NCBI GenBank assembly: GCA_016191145.1
Contig: JACPPD010000003.1
Location: 186,001 to 250,000, forward strand
Reading direction: 5' to 3'
DNA: 64,000 bases
DNA from: Ignavibacteria bacterium
Lineage (GTDB): Bacteria > Bacteroidota > Ignavibacteria > Kapaibacteriales > Kapaibacteriaceae
The notes beneath the pieces were generated by a model. The model made no database searches, was not told the DNA's origin, and worked only from the letters and a program-made list of their open reading frames with translations. Numbering within the stretch: position 1 is the first letter of the stretch; each line of letters opens with the position of its first letter. The position numbers and the translations under genes were made by a program. Shown here piece after piece: positions 17,540-26,634 of the stretch.

Positions 17540-18617
17540 CCGCCTCCGTGAGATAACATACAGCGTTGCCACAGGACGGGCTTCGTCGAAGCCTGAACGA
17601 CGGATTAAGCTGCGTCCTGATGAAGTTCAGCGTGTCGTTATCCTGCGTTACGATGCAATCGGGGATTACATCGTAACTACTCCCCTAATAGCCTGGCTCA
17701 AAAAATATGTGCCGGGAGTTGAGATCGATGTTATCGGCTCAACGCGAAACAAATCGCTGTTAGAACTCGACCCGAACATTCAGAGGGCTATGTTCATCGA
17801 AGCTAAGCACAGCCCCGAGGCTTCATGGCTTGATGTGCGGCGTTTTATGTTGGGACGCAACTACGATGTTGTGTTTGCAACGGTGGTGGAGCGTATGACG
17901 AAGGCTTTGATTATGTCGCTCTTCGCAGGACGTGCCGCACGAAGAGTAGCGGTCGAACATGTTCAACGCAGGAAGACATACGCCGAAGCTTTCGACTTTC
18001 TCATCAGGCACGATCAGCCGCTCATGCATTGGGTAGACACATTTAAACATGCAGGACCATCGGTGATTGATGCACCGTTCGACGATACACTGCGTCCGTA
18101 CATTACCATCACCGATGAAGCACGTCGGGCTGTACAGCAGGTCTCCGATGCCCCCTACATTGTTGCCAATATCAGCGCACAACAGCGAGTGAAGAGATGG
18201 AATGTAGCATCTGTAGTTCAATGCATCCGAGAGGTAATAGACCTTAAGAAGGAATTCGATGTATTGGTTATGTGCGGACCAGACGATATCGACGAGGCTC
18301 ATACTATTGTAAATAACGTTAATTCTCTTCGATGCAGAGTATTCCAACGGTCTCTGCCTGAAGCATGCGCTGTTATCGAACGTGCCCGCATGCTTATCTC
18401 GCCCGATACTGCCGCAATACACATTGCATCTGCCTTCAGTGTGCCAACTGTGGGGTTGTATCTGGAACAGTCTAATGTTATTGAATGGGGCCCATATAGA
18501 ACCCCGGCAAAGATTATTCTAAGCAATGATGGCAAGACGAATAATGCCATTGATCCTTTATTCGTAGCACAAAATGCAGTTACGCTGCTGAATGAGTTGG
18601 CTGCCATACCTGTATGA
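17514..18617 (+). CDS. Glycosyltransferase family 9 (heptosyltransferase-like)
   Basis: A 367-residue cytoplasmic or peripheral membrane protein. The N-terminal GT9 signature is VVILRYDAIGDYIVTTPLI at residues about 41-59. The C-terminal donor-binding region holds PDTAAIHIASAFSVPTVGLY. GT9 enzymes add heptose or related sugars to lipopolysaccharide cores. It starts inside the previous gene and its stop overlaps the next start (ATGA), giving a three-gene glycosyltransferase operon. The sugar and acceptor cannot be read from the sequence. Confidence 0.88.
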   Translation: MTWRKKLRDRLREITYSVATGRASSKPERRIKLRPDEVQRVVILRYDAIGDYIVTTPLIAWLKKYVPGVEIDVIGSTRNKSLLELDPNIQRAMFIEAKHSPEASWLDVRRFMLGRNYDVVFATVVERMTKALIMSLFAGRAARRVAVEHVQRRKTYAEAFDFLIRHDQPLMHWVDTFKHAGPSVIDAPFDDTLRPYITITDEARRAVQQVSDAPYIVANISAQQRVKRWNVASVVQCIREVIDLKKEFDVLVMCGPDDIDEAHTIVNNVNSLRCRVFQRSLPEACAVIERARMLISPDTAAIHIASAFSVPTVGLYLEQSNVIEWGPYRTPAKIILSNDGKTNNAIDPLFVAQNAVTLLNELAAIPV

Positions 18618-19735
18618 CAATTGGATACGATTTATCGATGGTGTTTGGCGCCGGCGGCATCCAGCGCTATGCCCGAGAGCTGGTGTCTCACATCGTGGCA
18701 CTAGACCAACCGTTTGATTTTCGTATCCTCACCCGAAGCAGTAAAGAAAATGAAATACGAAAAATTGCAGGCTCTAGCCGCAGTGATATCAGGCCTGTGT
18801 TGCCCCATGAGTTAGCTCTCGGTCCTTTGCTCAAAGGCGTTACACGAAAGATGATAGCGCGGCAATGGGCACGGCACATGAGTGATGTTGATCTTGTTCA
18901 TTATCATGAAGGGGGCAGGTGGTTCCCTTCTGTTAAACGCTTTGTAGTTACCATCCACGATTTGTTTCCATTGGATGAATCTATAGAAGTTTATCATAAT
19001 CTGCGTGCGAGTTTTCCCAAGGTAGTGTCGGCAATGGTTGAACATGCCGAGCATATCATTGTGCCGTCTGAATACGTTAAACAGACGTTCAGCACATATT
19101 TCCCAAACGCGGCAAGTCCCATTTCTGTAATACCACTTGCAGCCGGCGATGACTTCGCACCATTGCATTCAGCACCGTCTACAGTGAAGGGTCCATACCT
19201 GCTGTGGGTGGGCAGGCTTGATCCGCGGAAAAATCTCAGGCGAATTCTTCAGGCATGGATGCAGATCCCAACGTCTCTTCGCAGGGCTTCGAAGTTTGTG
19301 CTCATTGGACCTTGGGAGCAAAAGCATTTCAACCGTGAATACGATGAAGTAAAGAAATTTATTAATGAACCGAATCTTGAATTGCGAAGCCACATTTCGC
19401 ATGCCGAGCATCTCTCATTGTTGTCGAATGCCTGTGGCTTGGTGTTCCCGAGCATCGCCGAGGGCTTCGGTCTGCCCGTTCTCGAGGCAATGAAGTGCGG
19501 ATGTCCGGTGCTTACATCATCGCTGAGTTCTCTGCCCGAAGTTGCAGGCGATGCGGCGCTTTATGTTGACCCATTCGATACAAATTCTATCGCCCATGGC
19601 ATGGAAGTTCTGCTCACTGATCCTGACGTCCGAAATAATCTCCGTGTAAAAGGTCTCACCCAGGCGCAAGAGTTTTCCTGGAACATCACGGCTAAAAAAA
19701 CATGCGATGTTTATAAAGCTGTCCTTGGAATCTGA
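18614..19735 (+). CDS. Glycosyltransferase family 4
   Basis: A 373-residue GT-B enzyme that uses nucleotide sugars. The N-terminal part carries GAGGIQRYARELVSH and a later VTIHDLFPLDESIEVYH. The C-terminal donor site carries WVGRLDPRKNLRRILQAW and the E-x7-E region FPSIAEGFGLPVLEAMKCG. It is overlapped by four bases by the upstream GT9 gene and followed five bases later by a second GT9, so the three likely act on one surface glycan. Confidence 0.9.
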   Translation: MTIGYDLSMVFGAGGIQRYARELVSHIVALDQPFDFRILTRSSKENEIRKIAGSSRSDIRPVLPHELALGPLLKGVTRKMIARQWARHMSDVDLVHYHEGGRWFPSVKRFVVTIHDLFPLDESIEVYHNLRASFPKVVSAMVEHAEHIIVPSEYVKQTFSTYFPNAASPISVIPLAAGDDFAPLHSAPSTVKGPYLLWVGRLDPRKNLRRILQAWMQIPTSLRRASKFVLIGPWEQKHFNREYDEVKKFINEPNLELRSHISHAEHLSLLSNACGLVFPSIAEGFGLPVLEAMKCGCPVLTSSLSSLPEVAGDAALYVDPFDTNSIAHGMEVLLTDPDVRNNLRVKGLTQAQEFSWNITAKKTCDVYKAVLGI

Positions 19736-19740
19736 TCCTC

Positions 19741-20868
19741 GTGCCGAAGCAAACATCACCATACAACCGGTTGAAGCGCTTAGAGCTTCGGGTACGCAAG
19801 TGGTTTATTAAAACGCACCGGCGCGGTTTTACTCCTGTTGTAGTCGCTCATCCGGCTGATGTTCTGAATCTGCCTGCAAAGCCGAAAATTCTTGTTTTAC
19901 GCCAGGACAGAATTGGAGATGTAATCGTCTCGACATTTATCCTTCGCGAGCTGAAGACGCGTTATCCAGATGCCCAAATAGATATGTTGCTCAGCAGTAA
20001 CAACGTTGCCGTCGAGCGCATTGTTAGCGAGTACACACAAACAAGGTATGTGTATCGAAAATCTCTTACCAGCCTGATTGAATTGATTGTTCGAATGAGG
20101 CAGCAGCATTACGATGTAGTGGTAGACCTGATGGATAATCCCTCGTCAACCAGCGGAATTTTTGTTACCCGCTGCAATGCGCGGTATTCCGTTGGTGTGT
20201 TGAAAGAAAATGCAGGGGTTTATACCCATTGTGTTCCACTGCTGGATAAAGCCACGGTTCATATTTGCCGACGCGTTGCAAACTTGCTGATGCCCTTCGG
20301 AATTGATCCCGACCGGATAGATATGACGCCACACTATTCCGTCGAAACCAGGGAGCAGACGGCGGCGCAGCAGGCGTTAGGAATTCCCGCAGATGATACT
20401 CGGTTCCGGCTCGGCGTAAACATTAGCGGCAGCAATGATTTTCGCTCATACGATGTTTCGAAGACATGTATCGTTTTGAGCCATATTCGCGAGAAGTATC
20501 CGAAAGTCAGCATGTATTTGTTTGCAGCTCCACGGCACGGAGAACGTGCTGCTGCCATAGCAAGAAGCATTGACGGTTTGAAGTTGGTTAAATCATCTCA
20601 GTCATTCGATGTGTTTGCAGCAAGGCTGCACGAAATGCATGCACTCTGGACGCCCGACACATCGGCAGTACATTTGGCAGCCGCATGGAAAACGCCATCG
20701 TGTGTGATGTTCAACCAGCCAAATCCGTCAATCATGCCGTGGTATCCGATCGGCTCGCATTGCGAAGTGATTATTAATAAAGGTGAGGTTCTTAGCGATG
20801 TGCCTATCGAAGAAGTGACGGCTGCCATCGACAGACTGTTTGCATATTGCGGTATTGAAGCAGGTTAA
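19741..20868 (+). CDS. Second glycosyltransferase family 9
   Basis: A 375-residue GT9 protein from a GTG start. The signature is KILVLRQDRIGDVIVSTFIL near residue 50, and the C-terminal region TPDTSAVHLAAAWKTPSCVMF is the usual GT9 donor-binding block. The basic N-terminus (RLKRLELRVRKWFIKTHRRG) may associate with the membrane. It is distant from the first GT9 in this operon, so the two probably add different residues. The stop precedes aspS by one base. Confidence 0.88.
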   Translation: MPKQTSPYNRLKRLELRVRKWFIKTHRRGFTPVVVAHPADVLNLPAKPKILVLRQDRIGDVIVSTFILRELKTRYPDAQIDMLLSSNNVAVERIVSEYTQTRYVYRKSLTSLIELIVRMRQQHYDVVVDLMDNPSSTSGIFVTRCNARYSVGVLKENAGVYTHCVPLLDKATVHICRRVANLLMPFGIDPDRIDMTPHYSVETREQTAAQQALGIPADDTRFRLGVNISGSNDFRSYDVSKTCIVLSHIREKYPKVSMYLFAAPRHGERAAAIARSIDGLKLVKSSQSFDVFAARLHEMHALWTPDTSAVHLAAAWKTPSCVMFNQPNPSIMPWYPIGSHCEVIINKGEVLSDVPIEEVTAAIDRLFAYCGIEAG

Positions 20869-20869
20869 C

Positions 20870-22642
20870 ATGGAATTCCAAAAACGAACGATAACATGCG
20901 GTGAGTTGCGTCCCAAGGATGCTGGGCGCACCGTAATTCTCAACGGCTGGGTAAATGCGCGGCGCGATTATGGAGGAGTCATCTTCATTGACCTGCGCGA
21001 CCGTAATGGCGTTACGCAGTGCGTTGTTGATTCATCGGCAACTCCACTGCTTGCCCCCTCCATAAAAGATGTGAGGAATGAATGGGTTGTGTGGGTGAAG
21101 GGTTTAGTGAGAATGCGTGAAAACCCCAACCCAAACATTCCTACAGGGCTTATCGAAATCATTGCGGAAGACATTGGTATTATTAATAGCGCTGATGTAA
21201 CGCCGTTCGAAATCGTAGATGATTTAGGGACGAACGAAGAGTTACGACTGGAATATCGTTATCTGGATTTGCGTCGGCGAGTACTTCAGAAGAATTTCGA
21301 AGTACGAAATACGCTGTATCAGATCACACATCAGTTCTTTGCCGAAGAAGGATTCACGGAAGTCGAAACGCCAGTGCTTACCAAGAGCACGCCTGAAGGA
21401 GCACGCGATTATCTCGTGCCAAGCCGCGTGAATAAGGGTCGCTTTTACGCCTTGCCGCAGTCGCCACAACTCTTCAAACAACTTCTCATGGTGAGCGGCT
21501 TCGATAAGTACATGCAGATAGTGAAATGTTTCCGCGATGAAGATTTGCGAGCGGACAGGCAGCCGGAGTTCACGCAGATAGACGTCGAGATGTCGTTCGT
21601 CGATCAGGAAGACATCATTGCCCTAACCGAACGATTCATTGCGCGTGTATGGCACGAGGTTTTAGACGTGAAGCTCACGATGCCGCTGAGACGCATCTCG
21701 TACGAGGATGCAATGAATTTGTATGGTTCAGACAAGCCGGATTTGAGACTCTCGGGTGAGATTGTTGATGTAACAGCATCAAGCGCAACGTCTGGATTTT
21801 CTGTTTTCACAAATGCAGTTGAATCTGGCGGCGTTGTAAAAGCTTTTGTTGCATCAGGCAGCGCATCGTTCTCCCGTAAGCAAATAGATGAGCTTACAGA
21901 GCATGCCCGAACGTATGGAGCTAAGGGTATGCCGTGGCTTAAATATTCGAATGGCGAGATTACCGGTTCGTTTGCGAAGGCAATAGATCAGTCTGAATTG
22001 CAGGCAATCATTAAGAATGTTGGTGCTGCAGATGGAGATCTGATTGTTTTCGCAGCAGGCGAATGGGAACGCTCGTGTATAGTCCTTGGCGCTTTGCGTC
22101 AGAAAATTGCGATACAGAATGGCGAATTTGAACGCGTTGCAGACTCATACGCATTATGTTGGGTCACAGAATTTCCGCTGCTTGAATACAGTGATGAAGA
22201 GAAACGATGGGTGGCACGCCATCATCCTTTTACAAGTCCAATGTCGGCCGATGTTGCTTTATTAACAACCGATCCATCGCGGGCGAGAGCGATGGCCTAC
22301 GATTTGGTGATCAACGGATACGAAGCGGCAGGCGGATCAATACGCATTCATAAAAATGAAGTGCAAAATGAAATTTTCTCACTGCTTGGCATGAGCAATG
22401 ATGAAGCCCAGACAAAGTTTGGATTTTTGTTGAAGGCGTTGCGTTATGGTGCACCGCCGCATGGAGGCATAGCATTCGGGTTCGACAGGCTGGTGATGGT
22501 GCTTGTGGGCACTGACAACATTCGAGATGTTGTTGCGTTTCCCAAAACCACATCGGGTCTGTCGTTAATGGACGGCTGCCCAACGCCAGTGGCACAATCG
22601 CAATTGGATCAGCTTGGCATTCAAGTGAAAGCATCATCGTAA
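20870..22642 (+). CDS. aspS: Aspartate--tRNA ligase
   Basis: A 590-residue class II synthetase that charges tRNA-Asp. The N-terminal OB-fold shows NGWVNARRDYGGVIFIDLRD. Motif 2 reads CFRDEDLRADRQPEFTQIDVE. A bacterial-type insertion (GAD) domain lies in the middle, at about residues 285-420. Motif 3 reads GIAFGFDRLVMVL near the C-terminus. The ATG at 20870 gives the standard start; longer frames run into the upstream gene. Whether it also charges tRNA-Asn cannot be told from this window. Confidence 0.96.
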   Translation: MEFQKRTITCGELRPKDAGRTVILNGWVNARRDYGGVIFIDLRDRNGVTQCVVDSSATPLLAPSIKDVRNEWVVWVKGLVRMRENPNPNIPTGLIEIIAEDIGIINSADVTPFEIVDDLGTNEELRLEYRYLDLRRRVLQKNFEVRNTLYQITHQFFAEEGFTEVETPVLTKSTPEGARDYLVPSRVNKGRFYALPQSPQLFKQLLMVSGFDKYMQIVKCFRDEDLRADRQPEFTQIDVEMSFVDQEDIIALTERFIARVWHEVLDVKLTMPLRRISYEDAMNLYGSDKPDLRLSGEIVDVTASSATSGFSVFTNAVESGGVVKAFVASGSASFSRKQIDELTEHARTYGAKGMPWLKYSNGEITGSFAKAIDQSELQAIIKNVGAADGDLIVFAAGEWERSCIVLGALRQKIAIQNGEFERVADSYALCWVTEFPLLEYSDEEKRWVARHHPFTSPMSADVALLTTDPSRARAMAYDLVINGYEAAGGSIRIHKNEVQNEIFSLLGMSNDEAQTKFGFLLKALRYGAPPHGGIAFGFDRLVMVLVGTDNIRDVVAFPKTTSGLSLMDGCPTPVAQSQLDQLGIQVKASS

Positions 22643-22655
22643 ATTTATTTAGGTA

Positions 22656-23522
22656 ATGAACAGAAGAGAATTATTGTCGCTTATTTCATTGGTTCCCCTG
22701 GCACGAAGGGCTTGGGCTGCTCAGGATGCGTTTGCAACAGATTCTACCGAAGCAGTCTTTGAGCGTTTGATGTCGTACGCAGTAAATCACCACTGGGTAA
22801 GCCTTCCCATCGGTGAACTGATGGGTAAGATTGGAATGGAGTTAAGGGGCACACCATACGTTGCGGGAACGTTGGAGAAAGACGGTCCGGAGGCGTGCAG
22901 GATTGACCTCACCGGATTAGATTGTGTAACATTCTTCGAAGATGTGATGTGTATTGCACGAATACTAAAAAAAGGTAGTAAGGCGTACACCGATCTCGTG
23001 AACGAAATTACATTTACACGATACCGCGATGGCAAGCTGGATGGATACCTATCGCGGTTACACTACACGGCTGAGTGGATCAGTAATAATGTTTCTAAGG
23101 GCGTCGTAAGAGACGTCACGTCAGACATGGGTGGTGTTCCTCTTAAGATCAACGTTAGCTTTATGTCGAAGAATCCGAAGTTCTACCCATCCCTCGTTAA
23201 CAATCCTGATCTCGTAAATGAAATTGCCTTTATCGAACGGCTAATAAACAACACCCCTCGGATATACATTCCCAAGGCAAGTATTGCCAAAGCAGAGCCG
23301 ATGATGCAGACCGGAGACATCATTGCAGTTGCAACGTTGAAGGCTGGTCTGGACTATGCCCACACAGGGATGATTTACAGGGATGAGCATGGGGAAGCAC
23401 GTCTGCTGCATGCTTCCACCGTTCAACAAAAAGTCGTGCTCGACAAGAGAGTCAGCGAGTACGTTGGAAGCGTAGCATCACACACGGGGATAACCGTTGT
23501 GCGGCCGCTGTCGGTAGGCTGA
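22656..23522 (+). CDS. DUF1460 amidase-like exported protein
   Basis: A 288-residue protein with a twin-arginine-like leader (MNRRELLSLISLVPLARRAWA). The body matches DUF1460 (N-acetylmuramoyl-L-alanine amidase-like, NlpC/P60-related fold): GLDCVTFFEDVMCIAR holds the likely catalytic cysteine, and DYAHTGMIYRDEHGEA holds the likely histidine. Such proteins cut peptidoglycan peptides. A minisatellite begins directly after the stop. Confidence 0.8.
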   Translation: MNRRELLSLISLVPLARRAWAAQDAFATDSTEAVFERLMSYAVNHHWVSLPIGELMGKIGMELRGTPYVAGTLEKDGPEACRIDLTGLDCVTFFEDVMCIARILKKGSKAYTDLVNEITFTRYRDGKLDGYLSRLHYTAEWISNNVSKGVVRDVTSDMGGVPLKINVSFMSKNPKFYPSLVNNPDLVNEIAFIERLINNTPRIYIPKASIAKAEPMMQTGDIIAVATLKAGLDYAHTGMIYRDEHGEARLLHASTVQQKVVLDKRVSEYVGSVASHTGITVVRPLSVG

Positions 23523-23523
23523 A

Positions 23524-23580
23524 CGGGAGAAACGCCGGGAGAAACGCCGGGAGAAACGCCGGGAGAAACGCCGGGAGAAA
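23524..23580 (+). repeat. 12-bp minisatellite, about 4.75 copies, non-coding
   Basis: The unit CGGGAGAAACGC is repeated head to tail without mismatch: four full copies and a nine-base partial. It lies one base after the DUF1460 stop codon. The same unit recurs in the same orientation at 23901-23949. Confidence 0.95.
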
Positions 23581-23676
23581 TATTCGCTTCGAAGGCTTCA
23601 GTGAACCCATTCTGCCGTTGTTTCCTTTATTACATGTTGAAAAGTTTAAAGGTTAGGATTCAATTCCACACAATGA

Positions 23677-23961
23677 ATGAACCGAAATACACTGCTGATT
23701 AAACAATTCATCTCATCCTGGGTTTATTACTCAGGCGCCCTGTACATCTCAGATGTATTGTTCCAATACGTGTTAACTCCAGGCGGCGCATACCATCGCG
23801 AATGGTGGTCGCCTCTGATTGGTGGATTCGTGGTGGCACTTTCTGAGCGAGCATTTACTGTGTATAACACATGGATTGATCGCAACAAGGCAGTGACATC
23901 GAAACGCCGGGAGAAACGCCGGGAGAAACGCCGGGAGAAACGCCGGGCGTTGTTTAGCTAG
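23677..23961 (+). CDS. Small membrane-associated protein with a KRRE repeat tail
   Basis: A 94-residue protein of unknown function. It has two moderately hydrophobic segments (FISSWVYYSGALYISDVLF and SPLIGGFVVALSERAF) and ends in four K-R-R-E repeats plus RRALFS. The tail is encoded by the 12-bp minisatellite, so copy number changes alter its length without shifting the frame. The ATG at 23677 is used; one four bases upstream is in another frame. I am not certain the gene is real: the support is an open frame, a sensible hydrophobic pattern and the lack of a competing frame. Confidence 0.5.
   Translation: MNRNTLLIKQFISSWVYYSGALYISDVLFQYVLTPGGAYHREWWSPLIGGFVVALSERAFTVYNTWIDRNKAVTSKRREKRREKRREKRRALFS
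23901..23949 (+). repeat. 12-bp minisatellite, about four copies, inside a coding frame
   Basis: The unit is the same as at 23524-23580 (CGGGAGAAACGC): three full copies flanked by partial ones, in the same orientation about 330 bp downstream. It is translated as repeated Lys-Arg-Arg-Glu. Confidence 0.93.
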
Positions 23962-23977
23962 AGGAATAGCTCCCAAA

Positions 23978-24757
23978 CTATTCATGAATTGCAGACAAAG
24001 AAGGATATACGACATCGATTTGTTCAATTTCCCTGGCCACAGTCAGCGGGTCGATGCGTCTGCCTGCAATCTCCGACAACGATATGCTCAATTTGTTTAG
24101 CTGTTGTTTGATTTCGGACCGATCATTTTCTTTCACGGCCAGGATGTCGGCAATAGTCTGGTGCGCAGGTCCGCAGAGTATCGAGCCGTGCTGAAGCACG
24201 ATGCCATCAATAACGCGTTGAGCGCTTCCAACAACCTTCCTTCCATTGTGCATCAGTTCATCCGTGACGCTTGAGGCAAAACAAACCTGGCCAAGCCTAG
24301 TTCCGGAAGCGTAAAACTGACGGAGATCTGGTTGTGCCTTATGCCCGTTGAGTGCATGTGGGACGATCCTGTCAAGAGCTCTGCGAATGACGTCGTGAAC
24401 CCGGCGATACACATCACGGGGGTTGCCCCTCACAGCTACGCAGTACGTGAGCTCGTCTGCGTGCAGGATTGCGCGTCCACCCGTTGGACGCCACACTACA
24501 TCAATTCCCATCTCCCTGGCTTTATCAACATCGATAGCATTTATCGATTGATGCTTACCTAAAGAAACAGCCCATGGTTCCCATGTATATGTTTCAAAGG
24601 CAAACGGAGCGATGCCAGCGCGGACAGTCTCCAACAGTTCCAAGTCTCTGGCCATATTGGCTGAACCTGATGCCGCGCCGCGGTAATATTTTAGTGAAGA
24701 ACGCTGAATGAAGAATGCTAAATAAATGGACGAATTGTTATCGTGCTGCCGGTACAA
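23978..24757 (-). CDS. Lipoate/octanoate protein ligase family enzyme
   Basis: A 259-residue member of the biotin/lipoate protein ligase (LplA/LipM) family, which attaches lipoyl or octanoyl groups to carrier domains. Signatures are GSANMARDLELLE near residue 35, then WRPTGGRAILHADELTYCV, the RPTGG(R)AxxH motif of the active site. A lysine appears after ASGTRLGQVCFASSV, with GRKVVGSAQRV beyond it. The start at 24757 overlaps the end of tyrS by 20 bases and keeps the strand before GSANMA; an internal ATG at 24655 would remove it. It could serve the lipoylated partner of the E1 at 5522. Confidence 0.82.
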   Translation of the reverse strand: MYRQHDNNSSIYLAFFIQRSSLKYYRGAASGSANMARDLELLETVRAGIAPFAFETYTWEPWAVSLGKHQSINAIDVDKAREMGIDVVWRPTGGRAILHADELTYCVAVRGNPRDVYRRVHDVIRRALDRIVPHALNGHKAQPDLRQFYASGTRLGQVCFASSVTDELMHNGRKVVGSAQRVIDGIVLQHGSILCGPAHQTIADILAVKENDRSEIKQQLNKLSISLSEIAGRRIDPLTVAREIEQIDVVYPSLSAIHE

Positions 24758-25958
24758 TTCTTAGGAATCGAAGTTTGCCCACCTTGAGTAGTTGCTGCGT
24801 GGTGACGTCGATCTCTGACGTCATGTCTGTAATCTTCGCTCCATTGATTTGTACAGCTCCCTGCTGGATGAGTCTGCGAGCCTCGCTTTTCGATGGAGCC
24901 ATACCCGTAATTGCAAGCAGATCGACGATGGGAATTGTAACCTGTCCCAATTCCGGACTCCATTCGGGTACATCATCTGGAACATCTTTGTTAACAAAGA
25001 TTCGATCGAATTCAACAGCAGCATCGTTGGCTGCCTGCATGCCATGGTATCGGGCTACTATGCGGCGAGCAACATCAACTTTCGCAGATCGTGGATGAAT
25101 TGCACCGCTGGAAAGCCCCTTATCAACATCATCAACTTCTTTAGCATCTGCAAAACACGCATACTTTAGGTAGCGGACAATAAGCGTGTCGGGAATCGAC
25201 ATTGTTTTTCCAAACATGTCGCGTGGAGTATCGAGAAGTGCAATGTAATTATCAAGAGACTTACTCATTTTTTCAACGCCATCGGTGCCTTCAAGGATGG
25301 GCATGGTGAGGACACACTGTGGTTCCAAGCCGTATGCACGCATAACTTCTCTGCCTACCAGCAGGTTGAACTTCTGATCTGTACCACCGATTTCAACATC
25401 AGCTTCGATTTCAACAGAATCATACGCTTGAGACAGAGGATATAAAAACTCATGAACGCCAATCGGTTCGCCGCCGCGATAACGTTTGGTAAAATCGTCG
25501 CGCTCTAACAATTGCGCAACGGTATACTTAGCTGTGAGCGAAATGATTTGTTTGAACGTTAACTCGTCGAGCCACGACGAATTATAGACTACGCGTGTTC
25601 GCTCATTGTTCAGGATTGCAGCAGCTTGGCTGATGTACGTCTTACCGTTTGCTCGTGTGTCTTCGAGTGTTAGCGGAGTGCGCGTTTTCGACCTCCCGGT
25701 AGGATCTCCAATCATTGCCGTGAAGTCGCCGATGATCAGCACAACGTTGTGTCCAAGATCCTGAAATTGTCTGAGTTTATTCAAAACCACTGCATGACCA
25801 ACGTGGATGTCTGGCCTCGAAGGATCTAAACCGAGTTTTATAGTAAGGGGCTTCCCAGTGGAGACACTTCGTTCCAACTTCTTTACCAGTTCGTCTTCAG
25901 GCAAGAGGTCAACCACGTTGCTTTTAATTATTGCAAGCTGTTCTGGTACCGTCATCAT
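24738..25958 (-). CDS. tyrS: Tyrosine--tRNA ligase
   Basis: A 406-residue class I synthetase. The HIGH-type motif is in DPSRPDIHVGHAVVLNKL near residue 50, and the KMSKS loop is in EGTDGVEKMSKSLDNY near residue 230. A C-terminal S4 RNA-binding domain (KSEARRLIQQGAVQINGAKI) is present. The HVGHAVVLNKLRQFQDLGH form belongs to the TyrS subgroup sometimes called TyrZ. Start at 25958, where two ATG codons are adjacent. It is nine bases from smpB and probably co-transcribed with it. Confidence 0.95.
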   Translation of the reverse strand: MMTVPEQLAIIKSNVVDLLPEDELVKKLERSVSTGKPLTIKLGLDPSRPDIHVGHAVVLNKLRQFQDLGHNVVLIIGDFTAMIGDPTGRSKTRTPLTLEDTRANGKTYISQAAAILNNERTRVVYNSSWLDELTFKQIISLTAKYTVAQLLERDDFTKRYRGGEPIGVHEFLYPLSQAYDSVEIEADVEIGGTDQKFNLLVGREVMRAYGLEPQCVLTMPILEGTDGVEKMSKSLDNYIALLDTPRDMFGKTMSIPDTLIVRYLKYACFADAKEVDDVDKGLSSGAIHPRSAKVDVARRIVARYHGMQAANDAAVEFDRIFVNKDVPDDVPEWSPELGQVTIPIVDLLAITGMAPSKSEARRLIQQGAVQINGAKITDMTSEIDVTTQQLLKVGKLRFLRIVPAAR

Positions 25959-25967
25959 TCAACAAAA

Positions 25968-26426
25968 CTACATCGCGTCGCGGTCGGCTTCCTTTTCCTT
26001 CAGAGACTGACGTTTATCGTATAACTTTTTGCCGCGTGCTAATCCAATTTCAATCTTGATGTAGGGTCCGGAGAAGTACATCTTTGTTGGTACAAGTGTC
26101 AGTCCCTTTTGTTCAATCTGTTTGCGCAGCCGGTGCAGTTCCTGTTTATGGAGAATGAGTTTACGGGGGCGCAGCGGATCGTGATTTTCTCTATTACCGA
26201 ATTCATAATGGCCGATATGAAGATTAATCAGCATCAGTTCATCGGTTGTTTTTGAGGGGAAGGTGGCGTATGCATCGGTGATATTCAGGCGCCCTGCACG
26301 AATAGCTTTCACCTCCGTTCCAGTCAGCACAATGCCTGCCTCGAAGCGATGCAGAATTTCGTAATTGTGCAATGCCTTCCGGTTTGTTGCGATGGGTCGT
26401 ATGGTACGTTCTTGTTGGTCCTGCAT
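25968..26426 (-). CDS. smpB: SsrA-binding protein SmpB
   Basis: A 152-residue RNA-binding protein that works with tmRNA to rescue stalled ribosomes. Typical segments are ATNRKALHNYEILHRFEAGIV, GTEVKAIRAGRLNI, RPRKLILHKQEL and GPYIKIEIGLARGKKLYDKR. Normal length. The ATG at 26426 is chosen; a GTG one codon upstream is possible. No tmRNA gene is visible in the window. Confidence 0.96.
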   Translation of the reverse strand: MQDQQERTIRPIATNRKALHNYEILHRFEAGIVLTGTEVKAIRAGRLNITDAYATFPSKTTDELMLINLHIGHYEFGNRENHDPLRPRKLILHKQELHRLRKQIEQKGLTLVPTKMYFSGPYIKIEIGLARGKKLYDKRQSLKEKEADRDAM

Positions 26427-26429
26427 CAC

Positions 26430-26461
26430 GAAAAAAAGCCCAGCGTCCTCACGCCAGGCTT
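26430..26461 (-). terminator. Rho-independent terminator after tRNA-Ser
   Basis: Read on the minus strand, arms AAGCCTGGCGT and ACGCTGGGCTT pair over 11 bp with two G-U pairs, loop GAGG, followed by seven T. It ends the tRNA transcript and sits directly before smpB. Confidence 0.85.
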
Positions 26462-26479
26462 ACCGATGTTGTGATTCAG

Positions 26480-26570
26480 CGGAGAGGGAGGGATTCGAAC
26501 CCTCGATAGCGGTTTATACCACTATGACGGTTTAGCAAACCGTTGCCTTCAGCCACTCGGCCACCTCTCC
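26480..26570 (-). tRNA. tRNA-Ser(GCU)
   Basis: The gene is about 91 nt on the minus strand. Acceptor stem GGAGAGG pairs with CCTCTCC. The D region GGCCGAGTGGCTGAAGG is typical of serine tRNAs. The anticodon stem ACGGT/ACCGT has loop TTGCTAA, giving anticodon GCT. There is a long variable arm, and the T arm carries GGTTCGAATCC. CCA is not encoded. The long variable arm and anticodon agree on serine, codons AGC/AGU. Confidence 0.96.
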
Positions 26571-26634
26571 CGCAGGAGAAGGACAAAGATACGCCGATGG
26601 CAATACGATTTTCAATCGGTGGTAAATTCACCGT

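Noticed and set aside
23524-23580. CRISPR-like array
   Set aside because: The copies are contiguous 12-bp units without spacers; a minisatellite, not a CRISPR.
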